Positions 9,966 to 19,024 of a stretch of DNA of 64,000 nt are shown one piece after another. Position 1 is the first letter of the stretch, and each line of letters begins with the position of its first letter. A program made the translations under genes and the position numbers. The notes under the pieces were generated by a model. That model worked only from the letters and a program-made list of their open reading frames with translations, did no database searches and was not told where the DNA came from. This stretch comes from Ectothiorhodospiraceae bacterium 2226 (lineage in GTDB: Bacteria; Pseudomonadota; Gammaproteobacteria; GCA-013348725), in assembly GCA_013348725.1 (NCBI GenBank), contig CP054689.1, positions 1,290,501 through 1,354,500 of the forward strand. Reading direction: 5' to 3'.

Positions 9966-9993
9966 CCGTGAGGCGCGCTGGCGCGCCTCACGG
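9966..9993. terminator. Perfect 12-bp hairpin between convergent genes
   Basis: CCGTGAGGCGCG (9966-9977) pairs exactly with 9982-9993 around a CTGG loop. It fills the 32-bp gap between the cysQ stop and the stop of the small minus-strand gene, so it could terminate both transcripts. No T-run on either side. Confidence 0.6.
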
Positions 9994-9994
9994 A

Positions 9995-10219
9995 TCACCC
10001 CGCTGAGCGCGTGTCGTACACCGACATGATGGTCTCGAGCTCGCAGAGTACGCGGAGACGTTCGTCGTCCGTCAGCCCCTCGGTCTGCGGCACCGGCAAG
10101 CCAAGGCGCAGCGCGCCGATGGTGGCGCGCACCGCCTTGCAGCCGTTCTGACACAGGGCTTCCACGCAAGCGTTTACCCGGCGGTCGTTGACCGCCACCG
10201 CAATCGCGACGGCCCCCAT
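9995..10219 (-). CDS. Small conserved-looking protein downstream of minE
   Basis: Seventy-four-residue protein, no recognised domain. Its ATG begins 1 nt after the minE stop, so it is almost certainly translated from the min transcript. The sequence starts MGAVAIAVAVNDRRVNACV, has two cysteines in ALCQNGCKAVRATI, and ends in an acidic helix (LTDDERLRVLCELETIMSVY). The frame is open to 10276, but that would run into minE. No signal peptide or clear membrane segment. Function unknown; a link to division is only by position. Confidence 0.65.
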   Translation of the reverse strand: MGAVAIAVAVNDRRVNACVEALCQNGCKAVRATIGALRLGLPVPQTEGLTDDERLRVLCELETIMSVYDTRSAG

Positions 10220-10220
10220 G

Positions 10221-10490
10221 TCAGCGGGCGGCCACGCGTCCCTTGTCGGGCAGCGTGATGTTGAGCTCCAGTACACCCAGCTCAGCCTCCTGCTCGAGCG
10301 TTACCGACACACTGTCGTTGTCGACATCCACGTACTTGGCAATCACTTCCATCAAGTCCTTCTTGAGCAACGGCAGGTAGTCCGGCGCGTTGCGGTTGGC
10401 ACGTTCGTGCGTGATGACGATCTGCAGGCGTTCCTTGGCGGTCTTGGCTGAACCGTTGCGGCGCCCACGCAGCAAATCGAGAAGACCCAT
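10221..10490 (-). CDS. minE: Cell division topological specificity factor MinE
   Basis: Eighty-nine-residue MinE, which binds membrane-bound MinD, stimulates its ATPase and drives pole-to-pole oscillation so that the Z ring forms at mid-cell. The N-terminal amphipathic/MinD-binding part (LLDLLRGRRNGSAKTAKERLQIVITHERA) and the topological domain (YLPLLKKDLMEVIAKYV) are visible. Start is 3 nt after the minD stop; gene order minC-minD-minE. Confidence 0.96.
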   Translation of the reverse strand: MGLLDLLRGRRNGSAKTAKERLQIVITHERANRNAPDYLPLLKKDLMEVIAKYVDVDNDSVSVTLEQEAELGVLELNITLPDKGRVAAR

Positions 10491-10493
10491 GGC

Positions 10494-11309
10494 TCAGCTC
10501 CCGAACAGGCGCTGGAGGATACCCTTGCGGGCCTCTTCGAGGAAACGCTGCGGGCGCTCCTCGCCCAGGAAGCGGGCCACGATGTCGCTGTAGGCATCGC
10601 CGGCCTCGCTACGTTCCTGCAGCACGATGGGCACGCCGGCGTTCGAGGCCTGCAGCACGTCCTGCGACTCCGGCACCACCCCGAGCAGCGGGATGCCGAG
10701 GATCTCGCACACGTCTTCCACGCTCAACATCTCGCCGCTCGCCACCCGCCGCGGCGAGTAACGCGTAACGATCAGATGCTCGCGCACCGGCTCGCCAGCG
10801 TCCTCCGCACGGCGCGACTTGGCCGCGAGGATGCCGAGAATGCGGTCGGAGTCGCGCACCGAGGAGACCTCGGGATTGACTACCACCAACGCCTCGTCGG
10901 CGTAGTACATGGCCATCATGGCGCCGCCCTCGATGCCGGCGGGTGAGTCGCACACGATGTAGTCGAAACCTTGGTCCTCGGCGAGCGCCTTCAGGACGCG
11001 CCCCACCCCCTCGCGCGAGAGCGCGTCCTTGTCGCGCGTCTGCGAGGCGGGCAGCACGTACAGCTTGTCGCAGCGCTTGTCGCGGATCAGCGCCTGGTGC
11101 AGCGTCGCTTCTTCATTGATGACGTTGACGAAGTCGTACACCACGCGGCGCTCGCAGCCCATCACCAGATCCAGGTTGCGCAAGCCGACGTCGAAATCGA
11201 TAACCGCCGTCTTGTGCCCCTGCAGCGCGAGACCCATGGCGAAGTTGGCGCTGGTGGTCGTCTTGCCCACGCCCCCCTTGCCGGATGTGACTACGATGAT
11301 CTTTGCCAA
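10494..11309 (-). CDS. minD: Septum site-determining ATPase MinD
   Basis: Deviant Walker-A ATPase of 271 residues that recruits MinC to the membrane. KGGVGKTT is at residues 11-18, switch regions DFDVGLRNLDL and DSPAGIEGGA follow, and the C-terminal amphipathic helix EARKGILQRLFGS is the membrane-targeting sequence. The start codon is TTG (complement of CAA at 11307-11309), with GGAGG 7 nt upstream; no in-frame ATG nearby fits. A gap of about 200 bp separates it from minC, so minDE may have an extra promoter. Confidence 0.97.
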   Translation of the reverse strand: MAKIIVVTSGKGGVGKTTTSANFAMGLALQGHKTAVIDFDVGLRNLDLVMGCERRVVYDFVNVINEEATLHQALIRDKRCDKLYVLPASQTRDKDALSREGVGRVLKALAEDQGFDYIVCDSPAGIEGGAMMAMYYADEALVVVNPEVSSVRDSDRILGILAAKSRRAEDAGEPVREHLIVTRYSPRRVASGEMLSVEDVCEILGIPLLGVVPESQDVLQASNAGVPIVLQERSEAGDAYSDIVARFLGEERPQRFLEEARKGILQRLFGS

Positions 11310-11507
11310 GGCAGAACCTCCGGTTGTTCATTATGTGGCGGACCCACGTCCGCCGGACCCGCACGCGCGGGCGCCGCTCCTGCATGACCCTGAGCGATCC
11401 ATCGATGCGCCAGAGTCCGGGGCATGCCGCCCCCTTTCCCTCCAACCGCGGCCTGCGCCACGGCCCCATACCTTGTTACGCGGTCGAGTCTACCCCGCGA
11501 CGGGTCG

Positions 11508-12215
11508 TTACAAGGCCTCAATGACCAGTTGGCCCTGCACCAGGCGCACCTGTACCGACCGCGGCGGGCGTGTGCCCTCTTCGACCACCCGGTAGACCCC
11601 GGCGATTGACACCAACTCGCCCGCGAAATCCTGACAGAAGATGCGCGCGCTTTCATCCCCCTGGACGCCCGCCAACGCACGGCCGCGAAAGGTGCCGTAG
11701 ACGTGGATGCTGCCGTCGGCGAGCAACTCGGCGCCGGTGTTGACCGGCCCGACCACCACCAGGTCGCCGCCGGGCGCATACACCTGCTGGCCCGAGCGCA
11801 CCGGCTGCGTGACCAGTTTGGCCGGCGCATAGGCCGGTGGCGCGGGCGCGGCCTCGCGTGCCGCGCCCGCGCCGACCACGCCCAAGCCGAGCTCGCGCGC
11901 GGCAGCAGCCAGCGGCGCCGGCGCCCCGGCCAGCAGCGCGGCCGGGCGCAAGCCGTGGGTGCGCAGCCCCTGGAGCAGGGCGCGCAGGTTCAGGCGCTCC
12001 GGTGCCTCGACCTCGTTGAGGTCCAGCACCACGGCCGCGTTCTGGAAGAAATCCGCGCCTTTTGCCAGGTGGGTGCGCAAGGCGTCGTTCAGCGCGGTGA
12101 GCTCACTGCTGAAGATGCGCAGTACGCTGAAGGTGAAGCTGCGTCCCGTGAAGGCGAGCGCGGCCGACGTGCGGCGTGCGCCGACGCCCGGCTTGGCGGC
12201 TGAGCGAGTTCCCAA
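11508..12215 (-). CDS. minC: Septum site-determining protein MinC
   Basis: FtsZ-polymerisation inhibitor of 235 residues. The N-terminal FtsZ-interacting domain (FTGRSFTFSVLRI ... VVLDLNEVEAPERLNLRALLQGLRTHGL) is joined by an Ala/Pro linker to the beta-helical MinD-binding domain (VRSGQQVYAPGGDLVVVGPVNTGAELLADGSIHVYGTFRGRALAG). The frame opens at a TTG at 12215; no ATG fits and the Shine-Dalgarno (CGGAACA) is weak, so the exact start is uncertain. Head of the minCDE set. Confidence 0.94.
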   Translation of the reverse strand: MGTRSAAKPGVGARRTSAALAFTGRSFTFSVLRIFSSELTALNDALRTHLAKGADFFQNAAVVLDLNEVEAPERLNLRALLQGLRTHGLRPAALLAGAPAPLAAAARELGLGVVGAGAAREAAPAPPAYAPAKLVTQPVRSGQQVYAPGGDLVVVGPVNTGAELLADGSIHVYGTFRGRALAGVQGDESARIFCQDFAGELVSIAGVYRVVEEGTRPPRSVQVRLVQGQLVIEAL

Positions 12216-12389
12216 TGGTTATTGTTCCGTTGGCAGGATGTGCGCGATTGTCGATTGTTGTGCGGCCGGGGGCCGCGAACGGGTTCCCATTAGACAGTAA
12301 AGGCCCCGGCCTTGCCAAGGCAGTACGCGGCGTGGACGCACGCCCCCCGGTTCCCTTAAAGTGTCGCGTTTTTAACCGGGGCGAGCGTC

Positions 12390-13016
12390 ATGGGTCAGGC
12401 ACAGGATAGACGAAGCGCCGCGCGCGCGCTGACCGAGGCCGGGCGGTTCTTCTTCGCCCGCGGATGGGTCCCCGCGACCAGCGGGAACTTCTCAGCGCGT
12501 CTGTCGGCCGATGAGGCCCTGCTCACCGTCTCGGGCCGCCACAAGGGCCATCTCGACCCGGAGGCGGACTTTCTGCGCGTGGACCTCGACGGTCGTAGCC
12601 TGGATGCGGATCGGCGCCCGTCCGCCGAGACCGAGTTGCACACCACCCTGTACCGGCGCGACGCCGGGATCGGTGCGGTGCTGCACACCCACTCGCCCCA
12701 CGCCACGGTACTGTCCCAACTTACGCGGGGGGGCGACCTGGAACTGGCCGAGTACGAAGTGCTGAAGGCCTTTCCGGGGATCGCGACCCACAGCGCCAGC
12801 GTGCGCGTACCGGTGTTCGACAACGACCAGGACATCACGCGGCTGGCGGCCGCGGTCGCTGCGCGCATGGACGCGGCCGGACTCGGTGTCGGCTACCTGA
12901 TCGCCGGGCATGGCTGCTATACCTGGGGGGAGACCGTGGCCGATGCGGTGCGCCATGTCGAGGCGTTGGAGTTCCTGTTCGAATGCGAGCTGCTGAAGCG
13001 AGGATTGGTGCGATGA
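12390..13016 (+). CDS. mtnB: Methylthioribulose-1-phosphate dehydratase
   Basis: Class II aldolase/adducin-fold zinc enzyme of the methionine salvage pathway; dehydrates 5-methylthioribulose 1-phosphate. The 208 residues show [29 protein letters not shown], a zinc-binding HTHSPHAT and the C-terminal [19 protein letters not shown]. The next gene's ATG overlaps its TGA, so mtnB-mtnD-mtnC form an operon. Promoter sequence was not clear. Confidence 0.95.
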   Translation: MGQAQDRRSAARALTEAGRFFFARGWVPATSGNFSARLSADEALLTVSGRHKGHLDPEADFLRVDLDGRSLDADRRPSAETELHTTLYRRDAGIGAVLHTHSPHATVLSQLTRGGDLELAEYEVLKAFPGIATHSASVRVPVFDNDQDITRLAAAVAARMDAAGLGVGYLIAGHGCYTWGETVADAVRHVEALEFLFECELLKRGLVR

Positions 13017-13591
13017 GCGAACTGCGTATCTACCGCGAGGCGGGGGCCGACGGCGCGCCGGCGGGCGAGCCGCGCGTGGTGCAGGCGCGCGAGGACATCG
13101 CGCGCGAGCTGGCGGCAATCGGCGTGCTGTTCGAGGCCTGGGAGGCCGAGCGCGTGCTGCCGGACGATGCGACCCAGGACGAGGTGATTGAGGCCTACCG
13201 CGGCCCGATCGAGCGCCTGATGCGCGACAACGGCTTCAAATCCGTCGACGTGGTGAGCATGTATCCCGACCACCCCGACCGGGAGGCGCTGCGCAAGAAG
13301 TTTCTCGACGAGCACACCCACAGCGACTACGAGGTGCGCTTCTTCGTCGACGGCAGCGGCCTGTTCTATCTGCACCCGCAGAACGAGGCCGGGCGCGGCA
13401 AGGTGTACACCGTGCTGTGCGAGCGCGGCGACTTGATCAGCGTGCCGGCCGGCACCCCGCACTGGTTCGACATGGGCGAGCGGCCGTTCTTCAAGGCCAT
13501 CCGGCTGTTCTGCTCGCCCGAGGGCTGGGTGGCCGACTTCACGGGCAGCGACATCGCGCGCCGCTACCCCGCCTACGACGAGCTCGTATGA
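13013..13591 (+). CDS. mtnD: Acireductone dioxygenase
   Basis: Cupin metalloenzyme that oxidises acireductone to the 2-oxo acid precursor of methionine (iron form) or to an off-pathway product (nickel form). Metal ligands are H101, H103 and E107 (HTHSDYE) and H150 (GTPHWFDMG). The start at 13013 uses the ATGA overlap with mtnB; an earlier in-frame ATG at 12983 lies inside mtnB and is not needed. Length 192, typical. The stop overlaps the mtnC start. Confidence 0.95.
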   Translation: MSELRIYREAGADGAPAGEPRVVQAREDIARELAAIGVLFEAWEAERVLPDDATQDEVIEAYRGPIERLMRDNGFKSVDVVSMYPDHPDREALRKKFLDEHTHSDYEVRFFVDGSGLFYLHPQNEAGRGKVYTVLCERGDLISVPAGTPHWFDMGERPFFKAIRLFCSPEGWVADFTGSDIARRYPAYDELV

Positions 13592-14271
13592 TCCGCGCGA
13601 TCGTCACCGACATCGAGGGCACGACGTCCTCGCTTTCGTTCGTCAAGGACGCGCTGTTCCCCTATGCGCGCGAACACCTGCCCGCGTTCGTGCGCGCGAA
13701 CGCGCAGCGGCCCGATGTGCGCCGCGAGCTCAATCAGGTGCAGGCGGAAACCGGCGCCGTGGACGACGAGGCGGCCATCCAGACCTTGCTCCAGTGGATC
13801 GACGAGGACCGCAAGGCGACCCCGCTTAAGACGCTACAGGGCATGATTTGGGAGCGCGGCTTCGCGCAAGGTGACTTTCAGGGCCACATCTACGAGGACG
13901 CCGCACGGCGCCTGCGCGAGTGGCATGCCGCCGGGCTCAAGCTGTACGTGTACTCCTCCGGTTCCGTGCAGGCCCAGAAGCTGCTGTTCGCACACACCGC
14001 CTACGGCGACCTCACGCCGCTGTTCAGCGGTTATTTCGACACCACCATCGGCAACAAACGTGAAGCGGGCGCCTACCGGCGCATCCTGCAGACCATCGGC
14101 CTGCCCGGCGAGCAGGTGCTGTTCTTGTCCGACGTACCGGCCGAGTTGGATGCCGCGCGCGCGGCGCGCATGCGCACGCTGTGGCTGGTGCGCGACGAGG
14201 AGACCGACCTGGCGGCCGACCACACGGCGGTGCGCAACTTCCACGCCATCGACTTCAACGCGTTGCGCTAG
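13588..14271 (+). CDS. mtnC: Enolase-phosphatase E1 (acireductone synthase)
   Basis: HAD-fold enzyme of 227 residues that enolises and dephosphorylates 2,3-diketo-5-methylthiopentyl 1-phosphate to give the MtnD substrate. The variant HAD motif DIEGTT (residues 8-13, Asp-x-Glu) is diagnostic; [15 protein letters not shown] and [17 protein letters not shown] are motifs II and III. The start ATG overlaps the mtnD stop (ATGA). The open frame continues upstream inside mtnD but is not coding. Confidence 0.95.
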   Translation: MIRAIVTDIEGTTSSLSFVKDALFPYAREHLPAFVRANAQRPDVRRELNQVQAETGAVDDEAAIQTLLQWIDEDRKATPLKTLQGMIWERGFAQGDFQGHIYEDAARRLREWHAAGLKLYVYSSGSVQAQKLLFAHTAYGDLTPLFSGYFDTTIGNKREAGAYRRILQTIGLPGEQVLFLSDVPAELDAARAARMRTLWLVRDEETDLAADHTAVRNFHAIDFNALR

Positions 14272-14319
14272 GGACGTCTGATCCGCGACGGCGCAGAGCA
14301 CGCATAGCGGACAACGCGC

Positions 14320-15051
14320 CTAGGACTGGACCTCGATGCGGTTGACCACGCGGTCCACGCCGAACACGAACCACGCGTCGCGTTCGGCGGCGTGGCGCTG
14401 ACCCTCGGCCGCCACCAGCCCCTCCAGCACCACGGTGTGGTCATCCTCGGCGTGCGCGCGGATCTGGGTGGCATCCACCGACGGATCCTTGTCGAGCACC
14501 AGGCGCAGCGCGTCAGTCAGTTCGGCGCCGTTGTCGGCCTCGTCGGGGACCACCTCCAGCCCGTTGACGACGTCCCTCACCCCACGCGCCCACCAGCACA
14601 GCACGCCCGCCAAGCGCTTGTGCGACAGGCTGTTGACCTGCCCGCTCAAGGTCACCACGCCCTCTTCCACGCGCACCACGATCTCGTCGTTCGACTCCGG
14701 CGGCGTGGCGCGCACCAAGGTACCGCGCCCGTTGCCGTCCAGCACGCGCAACCCGCTGACTTGTAACGCGCGATCCTGCTCCAGGTTGGCGAGCACCCGA
14801 TCGCGTACCGCGCCGTCGCCGGGGCGTTCGAGCGGCTCGACGTGCAGGCGGTCGATGATCGCCGCGATGCCGGGCACGGCGGCGGCACACGCCAGCGCCA
14901 GCTTCTTGGCCGCCACGCTGCCGACTTCGCCCTCCAGCACCAGCGCATCGTGGTCCATGCGCGCCTTGATCGGATGATGGTGCAGGTCCACGTGCGGCTC
15001 GCGCTCGAGCGCAGCACGCACTTGGCGGATCAGAGCGTCGTCGGGCATCAA
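14320..15051 (-). CDS. Three-BON-domain protein
   Basis: A 243-residue protein that reads as three successive BON domains, each with the pattern of a helix then alternating strands: about residues 5-75 (DHDALVLEGEVGSVAAKKLAL), 80-165 (EEGVVTLSGQVNSLSHKRLA) and 170-240 (DDHTVVLEGLVAAEGQRHAA). BON domains bind phospholipid or other interfaces, commonly in periplasmic stress proteins such as OsmY, but here there is no signal peptide, so the protein looks cytoplasmic. Its ATG overlaps the stop of the YbaK-type gene (ATGA), so the two are co-translated. Confidence 0.82.
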   Translation of the reverse strand: MMPDDALIRQVRAALEREPHVDLHHHPIKARMDHDALVLEGEVGSVAAKKLALACAAAVPGIAAIIDRLHVEPLERPGDGAVRDRVLANLEQDRALQVSGLRVLDGNGRGTLVRATPPESNDEIVVRVEEGVVTLSGQVNSLSHKRLAGVLCWWARGVRDVVNGLEVVPDEADNGAELTDALRLVLDKDPSVDATQIRAHAEDDHTVVLEGLVAAEGQRHAAERDAWFVFGVDRVVNRIEVQS

Positions 15052-15551
15052 TGCATCCTCTTGCCGCGGCTGTGGTTGGACTGCATGGGGTGGCTGTACT
15101 GGCCGGCGCGGGCGTCGCGCAGCAGGTCGAGGAAGGTCTCGGCCCGCATGCGCACCAGTGACTGGTGATCGCCACCCTCGAAGTAGATCTCCGGGTCTGT
15201 GCCGACGCTCTCGTCGATCAGCGTCTCCAATCCATAGGCCGGCCCGAGCGGCGGCACCGCGCCAGGATCACAATCGGGGAACAGCTGGTTGACCTCGGCG
15301 GCGGTGGCGAGTCCCACCGGACGGTCGAGTTCCTCGTGCAGCACGCCAAGCTCGACCTCGTGGGTGGCCGGCACGATCACCATGAGAAAGCGCTGATCGT
15401 CCTGCAACACCACCGCCTTGGCCACATCCTGGCCCGGCACGTGGGCCTCGCGCGCGGTGTGGGTACTGGCGAGGGTGCGCGGGTGCTCGACAATCTCGTA
15501 GTCGGCGCCGCTCTGGTCCAGGTAGCGCTTCACCGTCTCTGCTAGTGGCAT
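15048..15551 (-). CDS. YbaK/EbsC-type aminoacyl-tRNA deacylase domain protein
   Basis: 167-residue single-domain protein of the YbaK/ProX editing family, which hydrolyses mischarged tRNAs. Typical stretches are ADYEIVEHPRTLASTHTAREAHVPGQDVAKAVVLQD and FPDCDPGAVPPLG. The frame is open far upstream to 16580, but ATG at 15551 follows GGGAGG and begins the fold; the upstream part runs antisense to another gene. The tail (about 20 residues, HPMQSNHSRGKRMH) is unusual. Specificity cannot be told. Confidence 0.85.
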   Translation of the reverse strand: MPLAETVKRYLDQSGADYEIVEHPRTLASTHTAREAHVPGQDVAKAVVLQDDQRFLMVIVPATHEVELGVLHEELDRPVGLATAAEVNQLFPDCDPGAVPPLGPAYGLETLIDESVGTDPEIYFEGGDHQSLVRMRAETFLDLLRDARAGQYSHPMQSNHSRGKRMH

Positions 15552-15677
15552 GGGGATCCCTCCCGAGGTGCCGTGCAGCGCCAGAGCGGCGCCTGCCAGG
15601 GAAGTATAGCCAAGGGCACCACGACCCACGCCGGGCAGTGGTAGCATGACGGGAAACATCGAATCGGAGGTCCTGCC

Positions 15678-16622
15678 ATGGTGCGTGCGCGAAGTGCCTT
15701 GATCCTGCTCCTGATCGCCGTGTCGCCGGCGGCGCTGGCCGAACGCATCCTGCCCGCGCCGGAGCAACTCAGCGAACGCGTCTGGGCGTGGATCGGCCCC
15801 TATGGCGGGCCGACGCAAGAGAACCGCGGGTTTCGCATGAACCTGCTGTACGTGGTGGGCGACGACGCCGTCGCGGTGCTGGACACCGGCTACACCGAGG
15901 CGATGGCGCAGGAGATGCTGGCCGCCATTCGCGCGCGAACCGACCGGCCGATCCGCTATGCGGTCAACACCAATTCCCAGGCGGCCCGCCATATGGGCAA
16001 CGACGTGTTCCGAGACGCCGGCGCCGAGATCGTCGCGCACCGGGATGCGCTGCCGCGCCTCACCGGCGAGGCGCAGAACTTCGCCGGCGCCGTGGAGCGG
16101 ACCCTCGGCTTGGCGGCCGACAGCGTGCAGCCGCCGGCACCGCCCACCGAGGTGGTGGACGGCCCCGCCAAGCTCGACCTCGGCGGCGTGACCCTGGAAC
16201 TCCTGCCGGCCGGCCACGCCCACACGCCGGGCAGCCTGGTGGTCAACATCGCCGAGCAAGGGCTGGTGTATGCCGGTGACGTGCTGTACGGCGAGCGGCT
16301 GCTGTCGATCCTCCCCGGCGTCAGCGACGTGGCCGGCTGGATCGCCGCCTACGAGGGCCTGCGGGCGCATACGGGCGCGAGCTTCGTGCCGGGACACGGC
16401 AAGCCCGGTCCACTGGAGAAGTTCGAACACCCCGTGCACGGCTACCTCACCGCGCTGCGCGAGCACATGGACGCGCAGGTCGACATGGGCGTCGACATGC
16501 AGAGCGCGATCGAAAGCTTCGACGCCTCCCCCTGGGCGCCGCTCGAGAACTTCGAGGATCTCCACGCGCGCAACGCCCACGCCGCCTACGTGCAGAGCGA
16601 GGAGGCCGCGTTCGGCAATTGA
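15678..16622 (+). CDS. Secreted metallo-beta-lactamase-fold protein lacking the HxHxDH motif
   Basis: A 314-residue exported protein: signal peptide in the first 21 residues (LILLLIAVSPAALA). The MBL core is clear (LLYVVGDDAVAVLDTGYTE ... LELLPAGHAHTPGSL ... VYAGDVLYGERLL ... VPGHGKPG). Where active members have VNTHxHxDHxxGN, this one reads VNTNSQAARHMGN (residues 96-108), so the ligand positions are N, Q, A and R. The later ligands H180 or H182, D201 and H240 remain. It could be a mono-metal enzyme, a binding protein, or a subfamily with different chemistry. Good Shine-Dalgarno (GGAGG) at about 15666-15670. Confidence 0.8.
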   Translation: MVRARSALILLLIAVSPAALAERILPAPEQLSERVWAWIGPYGGPTQENRGFRMNLLYVVGDDAVAVLDTGYTEAMAQEMLAAIRARTDRPIRYAVNTNSQAARHMGNDVFRDAGAEIVAHRDALPRLTGEAQNFAGAVERTLGLAADSVQPPAPPTEVVDGPAKLDLGGVTLELLPAGHAHTPGSLVVNIAEQGLVYAGDVLYGERLLSILPGVSDVAGWIAAYEGLRAHTGASFVPGHGKPGPLEKFEHPVHGYLTALREHMDAQVDMGVDMQSAIESFDASPWAPLENFEDLHARNAHAAYVQSEEAAFGN

Positions 16623-16824
16623 GGGTCAAGCGTGTTGCAGCCTGACGTCGGCGCCGGCGCGCCCGGCCGATGAGGCCTTTGAGGCCGCGAGATGGCGGGA
16701 CTCGATTCGGCACAGCGCGCACGCCACGCACCAATCGATCTCCACGACCGCGGCTCGAGGTGTACGAGACGCCGGTGTCCTGCACCGCGCGGCACCACCG
16801 CCGCAGGGCCTCCACGGAAGCCGT

Positions 16825-18480
16825 TCAGTCGAAGCCGACCAACACCGGGTCGTGGTCCGAACTGCGGTAGGGGTCAGGCGCGTACCAGTCGCGGCGCCCG
16901 TCGAACGCCAGGTGCGGCGGCTCATCCGCGTTGATGTGCCAGATCGCCACGCCGCGGACCCGCTCGGCCATGCCGGCGCTCGCCAGAACGTGGTCGAGAT
17001 AGCCGGCCTCGCCCCGGAATACGTAGGTGTAGCGCCGCTCGGGCGGCAGCCGCGCGGCCACCAAGTCCACCAACCCGGCCTCGTCCAATACCCGCAGCGG
17101 GTCCTCCGCGCCGTAGGCGTTCAGGTCGCCCAGCACCAGCACGTCCTCCACCGCGGCCTCGTGTGCGGCGCGCCGCACGAAGCCCGCCAGCGCCTCGCCC
17201 TGCGCCGTGCGCCGCTGGTTCCAACAGCCCTGCCCGCGATCGATGTCGCCGCGCGCGGGACAGCCGGTCTTGGACTTGAAGTGGACCGCCACGGCCAGGA
17301 ACGGCGCGCCGCCGGCGCGCGCGCGGAACACGGCCGCCACCGGCGGACGCTCATGGATGGGGTCGGTGTCGACGCGCGGTGCGCCCACCACCTCCAGTCG
17401 GTCGGCGCGGTACACCAGCGCGACCTGAATGGCATCGGTACCGAGCGGCTGGGGCACCGGCACCGCGCGCCAATGCGCTTCTTCCGCGCCACGGTTCAAC
17501 TGGCGGACCAGGTCGGTCAGGGCCTCGGCGCGGTTTTCGACCTCCACCAGCGCCAGCAGGTCGGCCTCCAGCCCGTGGGCCGCGGCCAACAGCTTGGCGC
17601 GTTGACGCTCGAGTTCCTGTGCATGACGCGCCCCGCGCTGCCCAAGGCTGAGGAAATAGTTCTCCACATTGAAGGCCGCCGCACGCACCCGCCCCGGCAC
17701 CGGCGGCGGGGCCGCCGGACGCGGATTCGCGTCGTCGAAATGCACCGCGCGAATGGGGTGCACGCGGTATTCCTCGAAGGCGTGCGCGAGAATGCCGGTC
17801 AGACCTTCGATCACCGCGCCGCTGCGCCGGCTGCCGTAGGCGTCGAGGTAGGGAATCGGCTCGGGCTGCGCGCGGTAGCTGCCGTCGTCCAGCACGATGC
17901 GCCGCCGCGCGTTGGCCGCCGGGTCGCCGTCCGGCGCGTTGGTCGGCCGAAACAGGCGCCCGCCGGCCGCCAGATCCAGCGAGCCGTAACGTGCGAGCAG
18001 ATAGTTGCCGGTGACGGTGAGGGGCTGATCGAAGCGCACCTTGACGTCCACCAGTCGCGCCAGGCGATCGGCATCGGCGGGCAACTCGAGCGGCACGGGG
18101 TCCGGCAGCCCGGGACGGCCGCACACCTCCACGCGCGCCGGCGCGCTCAGCTGGAAGCGCCCGCGGTGCTCGGCGGTCTCGGCGGCCAGGCGCACGCGCA
18201 CCCCCGGCTCGATCCCCCGGCGCTCGCGCGCGCCCAGGCGGGGGGCGAACACGAACACGGCGGCCGGCTCCGGCGCGCCCGCCTGCTGAAGATAAAAGCC
18301 GCCCAGGGCCTCACGCCCGAGGAACACCCCCGTCACCACGCCTTCGACCGTCACGCGCTGGCCCGGCGCCTGCGTCTTGACCTCGGCCAGCGGCGCCGTC
18401 GCGAGGGGCGGACATTCGCGGGCGCCCGCCGCCCCGCCGGTCAGCGCGAGCAGCGCCAGCGCGAAGCCGAGGCCCCGCAT
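16825..18480 (-). CDS. ExeM/NucH-family extracellular endonuclease
   Basis: Secreted nuclease of about 551 residues. The ATG at 18480 starts a signal peptide (MRGLGFALALLALTGGAAGA); one six codons upstream is also possible. Residues about 30-130 form an OB-fold-like domain (VTVEGVVTGVFLGREALGGFYLQ). Residues about 260-550 are an endonuclease/exonuclease/phosphatase domain with AAFNVENYF, ALVEVEN, AVHFKSK, GDLNAYGAEDPL and the terminal RSSDHDPVLV. The ExeM/NucH family degrades extracellular DNA; a role in biofilm or phosphate scavenging is plausible. The gene follows moaB on the minus strand after a short gap. Confidence 0.9.
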   Translation of the reverse strand: MRGLGFALALLALTGGAAGARECPPLATAPLAEVKTQAPGQRVTVEGVVTGVFLGREALGGFYLQQAGAPEPAAVFVFAPRLGARERRGIEPGVRVRLAAETAEHRGRFQLSAPARVEVCGRPGLPDPVPLELPADADRLARLVDVKVRFDQPLTVTGNYLLARYGSLDLAAGGRLFRPTNAPDGDPAANARRRIVLDDGSYRAQPEPIPYLDAYGSRRSGAVIEGLTGILAHAFEEYRVHPIRAVHFDDANPRPAAPPPVPGRVRAAAFNVENYFLSLGQRGARHAQELERQRAKLLAAAHGLEADLLALVEVENRAEALTDLVRQLNRGAEEAHWRAVPVPQPLGTDAIQVALVYRADRLEVVGAPRVDTDPIHERPPVAAVFRARAGGAPFLAVAVHFKSKTGCPARGDIDRGQGCWNQRRTAQGEALAGFVRRAAHEAAVEDVLVLGDLNAYGAEDPLRVLDEAGLVDLVAARLPPERRYTYVFRGEAGYLDHVLASAGMAERVRGVAIWHINADEPPHLAFDGRRDWYAPDPYRSSDHDPVLVGFD

Positions 18481-18505
18481 GCGAAGCACCCTCAACACAG
18501 GCGGC

Positions 18506-19024
18506 TCAGCGTTCCAACAAGCGCGGCATCAACTCAACGAGGTTGCACGGGCGAGTGCGGTAGTCCAGCTGATGGGCCAGGATTTGGGTCCATGCCGTGC
18601 GACAGGCCCCGCTCGAGCCGGGCAGCGCGAACACATACGTGCCATTGGCCACGCCCGCCACCGCGCGCGACTGGATGGTCGAGGTGTTGATCTCCGCGAG
18701 CGAGACGTGGCGAAACACCTCGCCGAAGCCTTCGATGGTCTTGTCGAATAGCGGGACGAGCGCCTCCGGCGTGCCGTCGCGCCCCGTCAGGCCCGTGCCG
18801 CCGGTGGCGATCACCGCCTGAACGTCGGGGTCGGCGATCCAGCGGGACACCTCGGCGCGAATGCGGTACACATCGTCGGGCACGATGAGCTTCTCCGCCA
18901 AGCGGTGCCCTGCCTGCTGCACGGCCTCGGCGAGGTAGCGGCCGGAGGTGTCGTCCGCCTCGCTGCGCGTGTCCGATACCGTGAGCACGGCGACGCTTAC
19001 GGGAATGAAGGCACGCTCGGTCAT
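18506..19024 (-). CDS. moaB: Molybdenum cofactor biosynthesis protein B
   Basis: MoaB/Mog-fold protein of 172 residues, linked to molybdopterin adenylylation. Typical motifs: [36 protein letters not shown] and [18 protein letters not shown]. The start at 19024 (MTERAFIPV) matches E. coli MoaB and has AGGAGTGTTGCC upstream; in-frame codons further up are not conserved-looking. No other moa gene is in the window, so the rest of the pathway must be elsewhere. Confidence 0.94.
   Translation of the reverse strand: MTERAFIPVSVAVLTVSDTRSEADDTSGRYLAEAVQQAGHRLAEKLIVPDDVYRIRAEVSRWIADPDVQAVIATGGTGLTGRDGTPEALVPLFDKTIEGFGEVFRHVSLAEINTSTIQSRAVAGVANGTYVFALPGSSGACRTAWTQILAHQLDYRTRPCNLVELMPRLLER

Noticed and set aside
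12216-12389. SAM-type riboswitch upstream of mtnB
   Set aside because: The leader is short and no SAM riboswitch core was visible.
15552-16580. N-terminal extension of the YbaK-type protein
   Set aside because: The frame stays open because it runs antisense to the MBL-fold gene; the ATG at 15551 with GGGAGG is the real start.
16270-18690. A long plus-strand frame across the ExeM-type gene
   Set aside because: Antisense to a clearly recognised nuclease gene; composition is that of a shadow frame.
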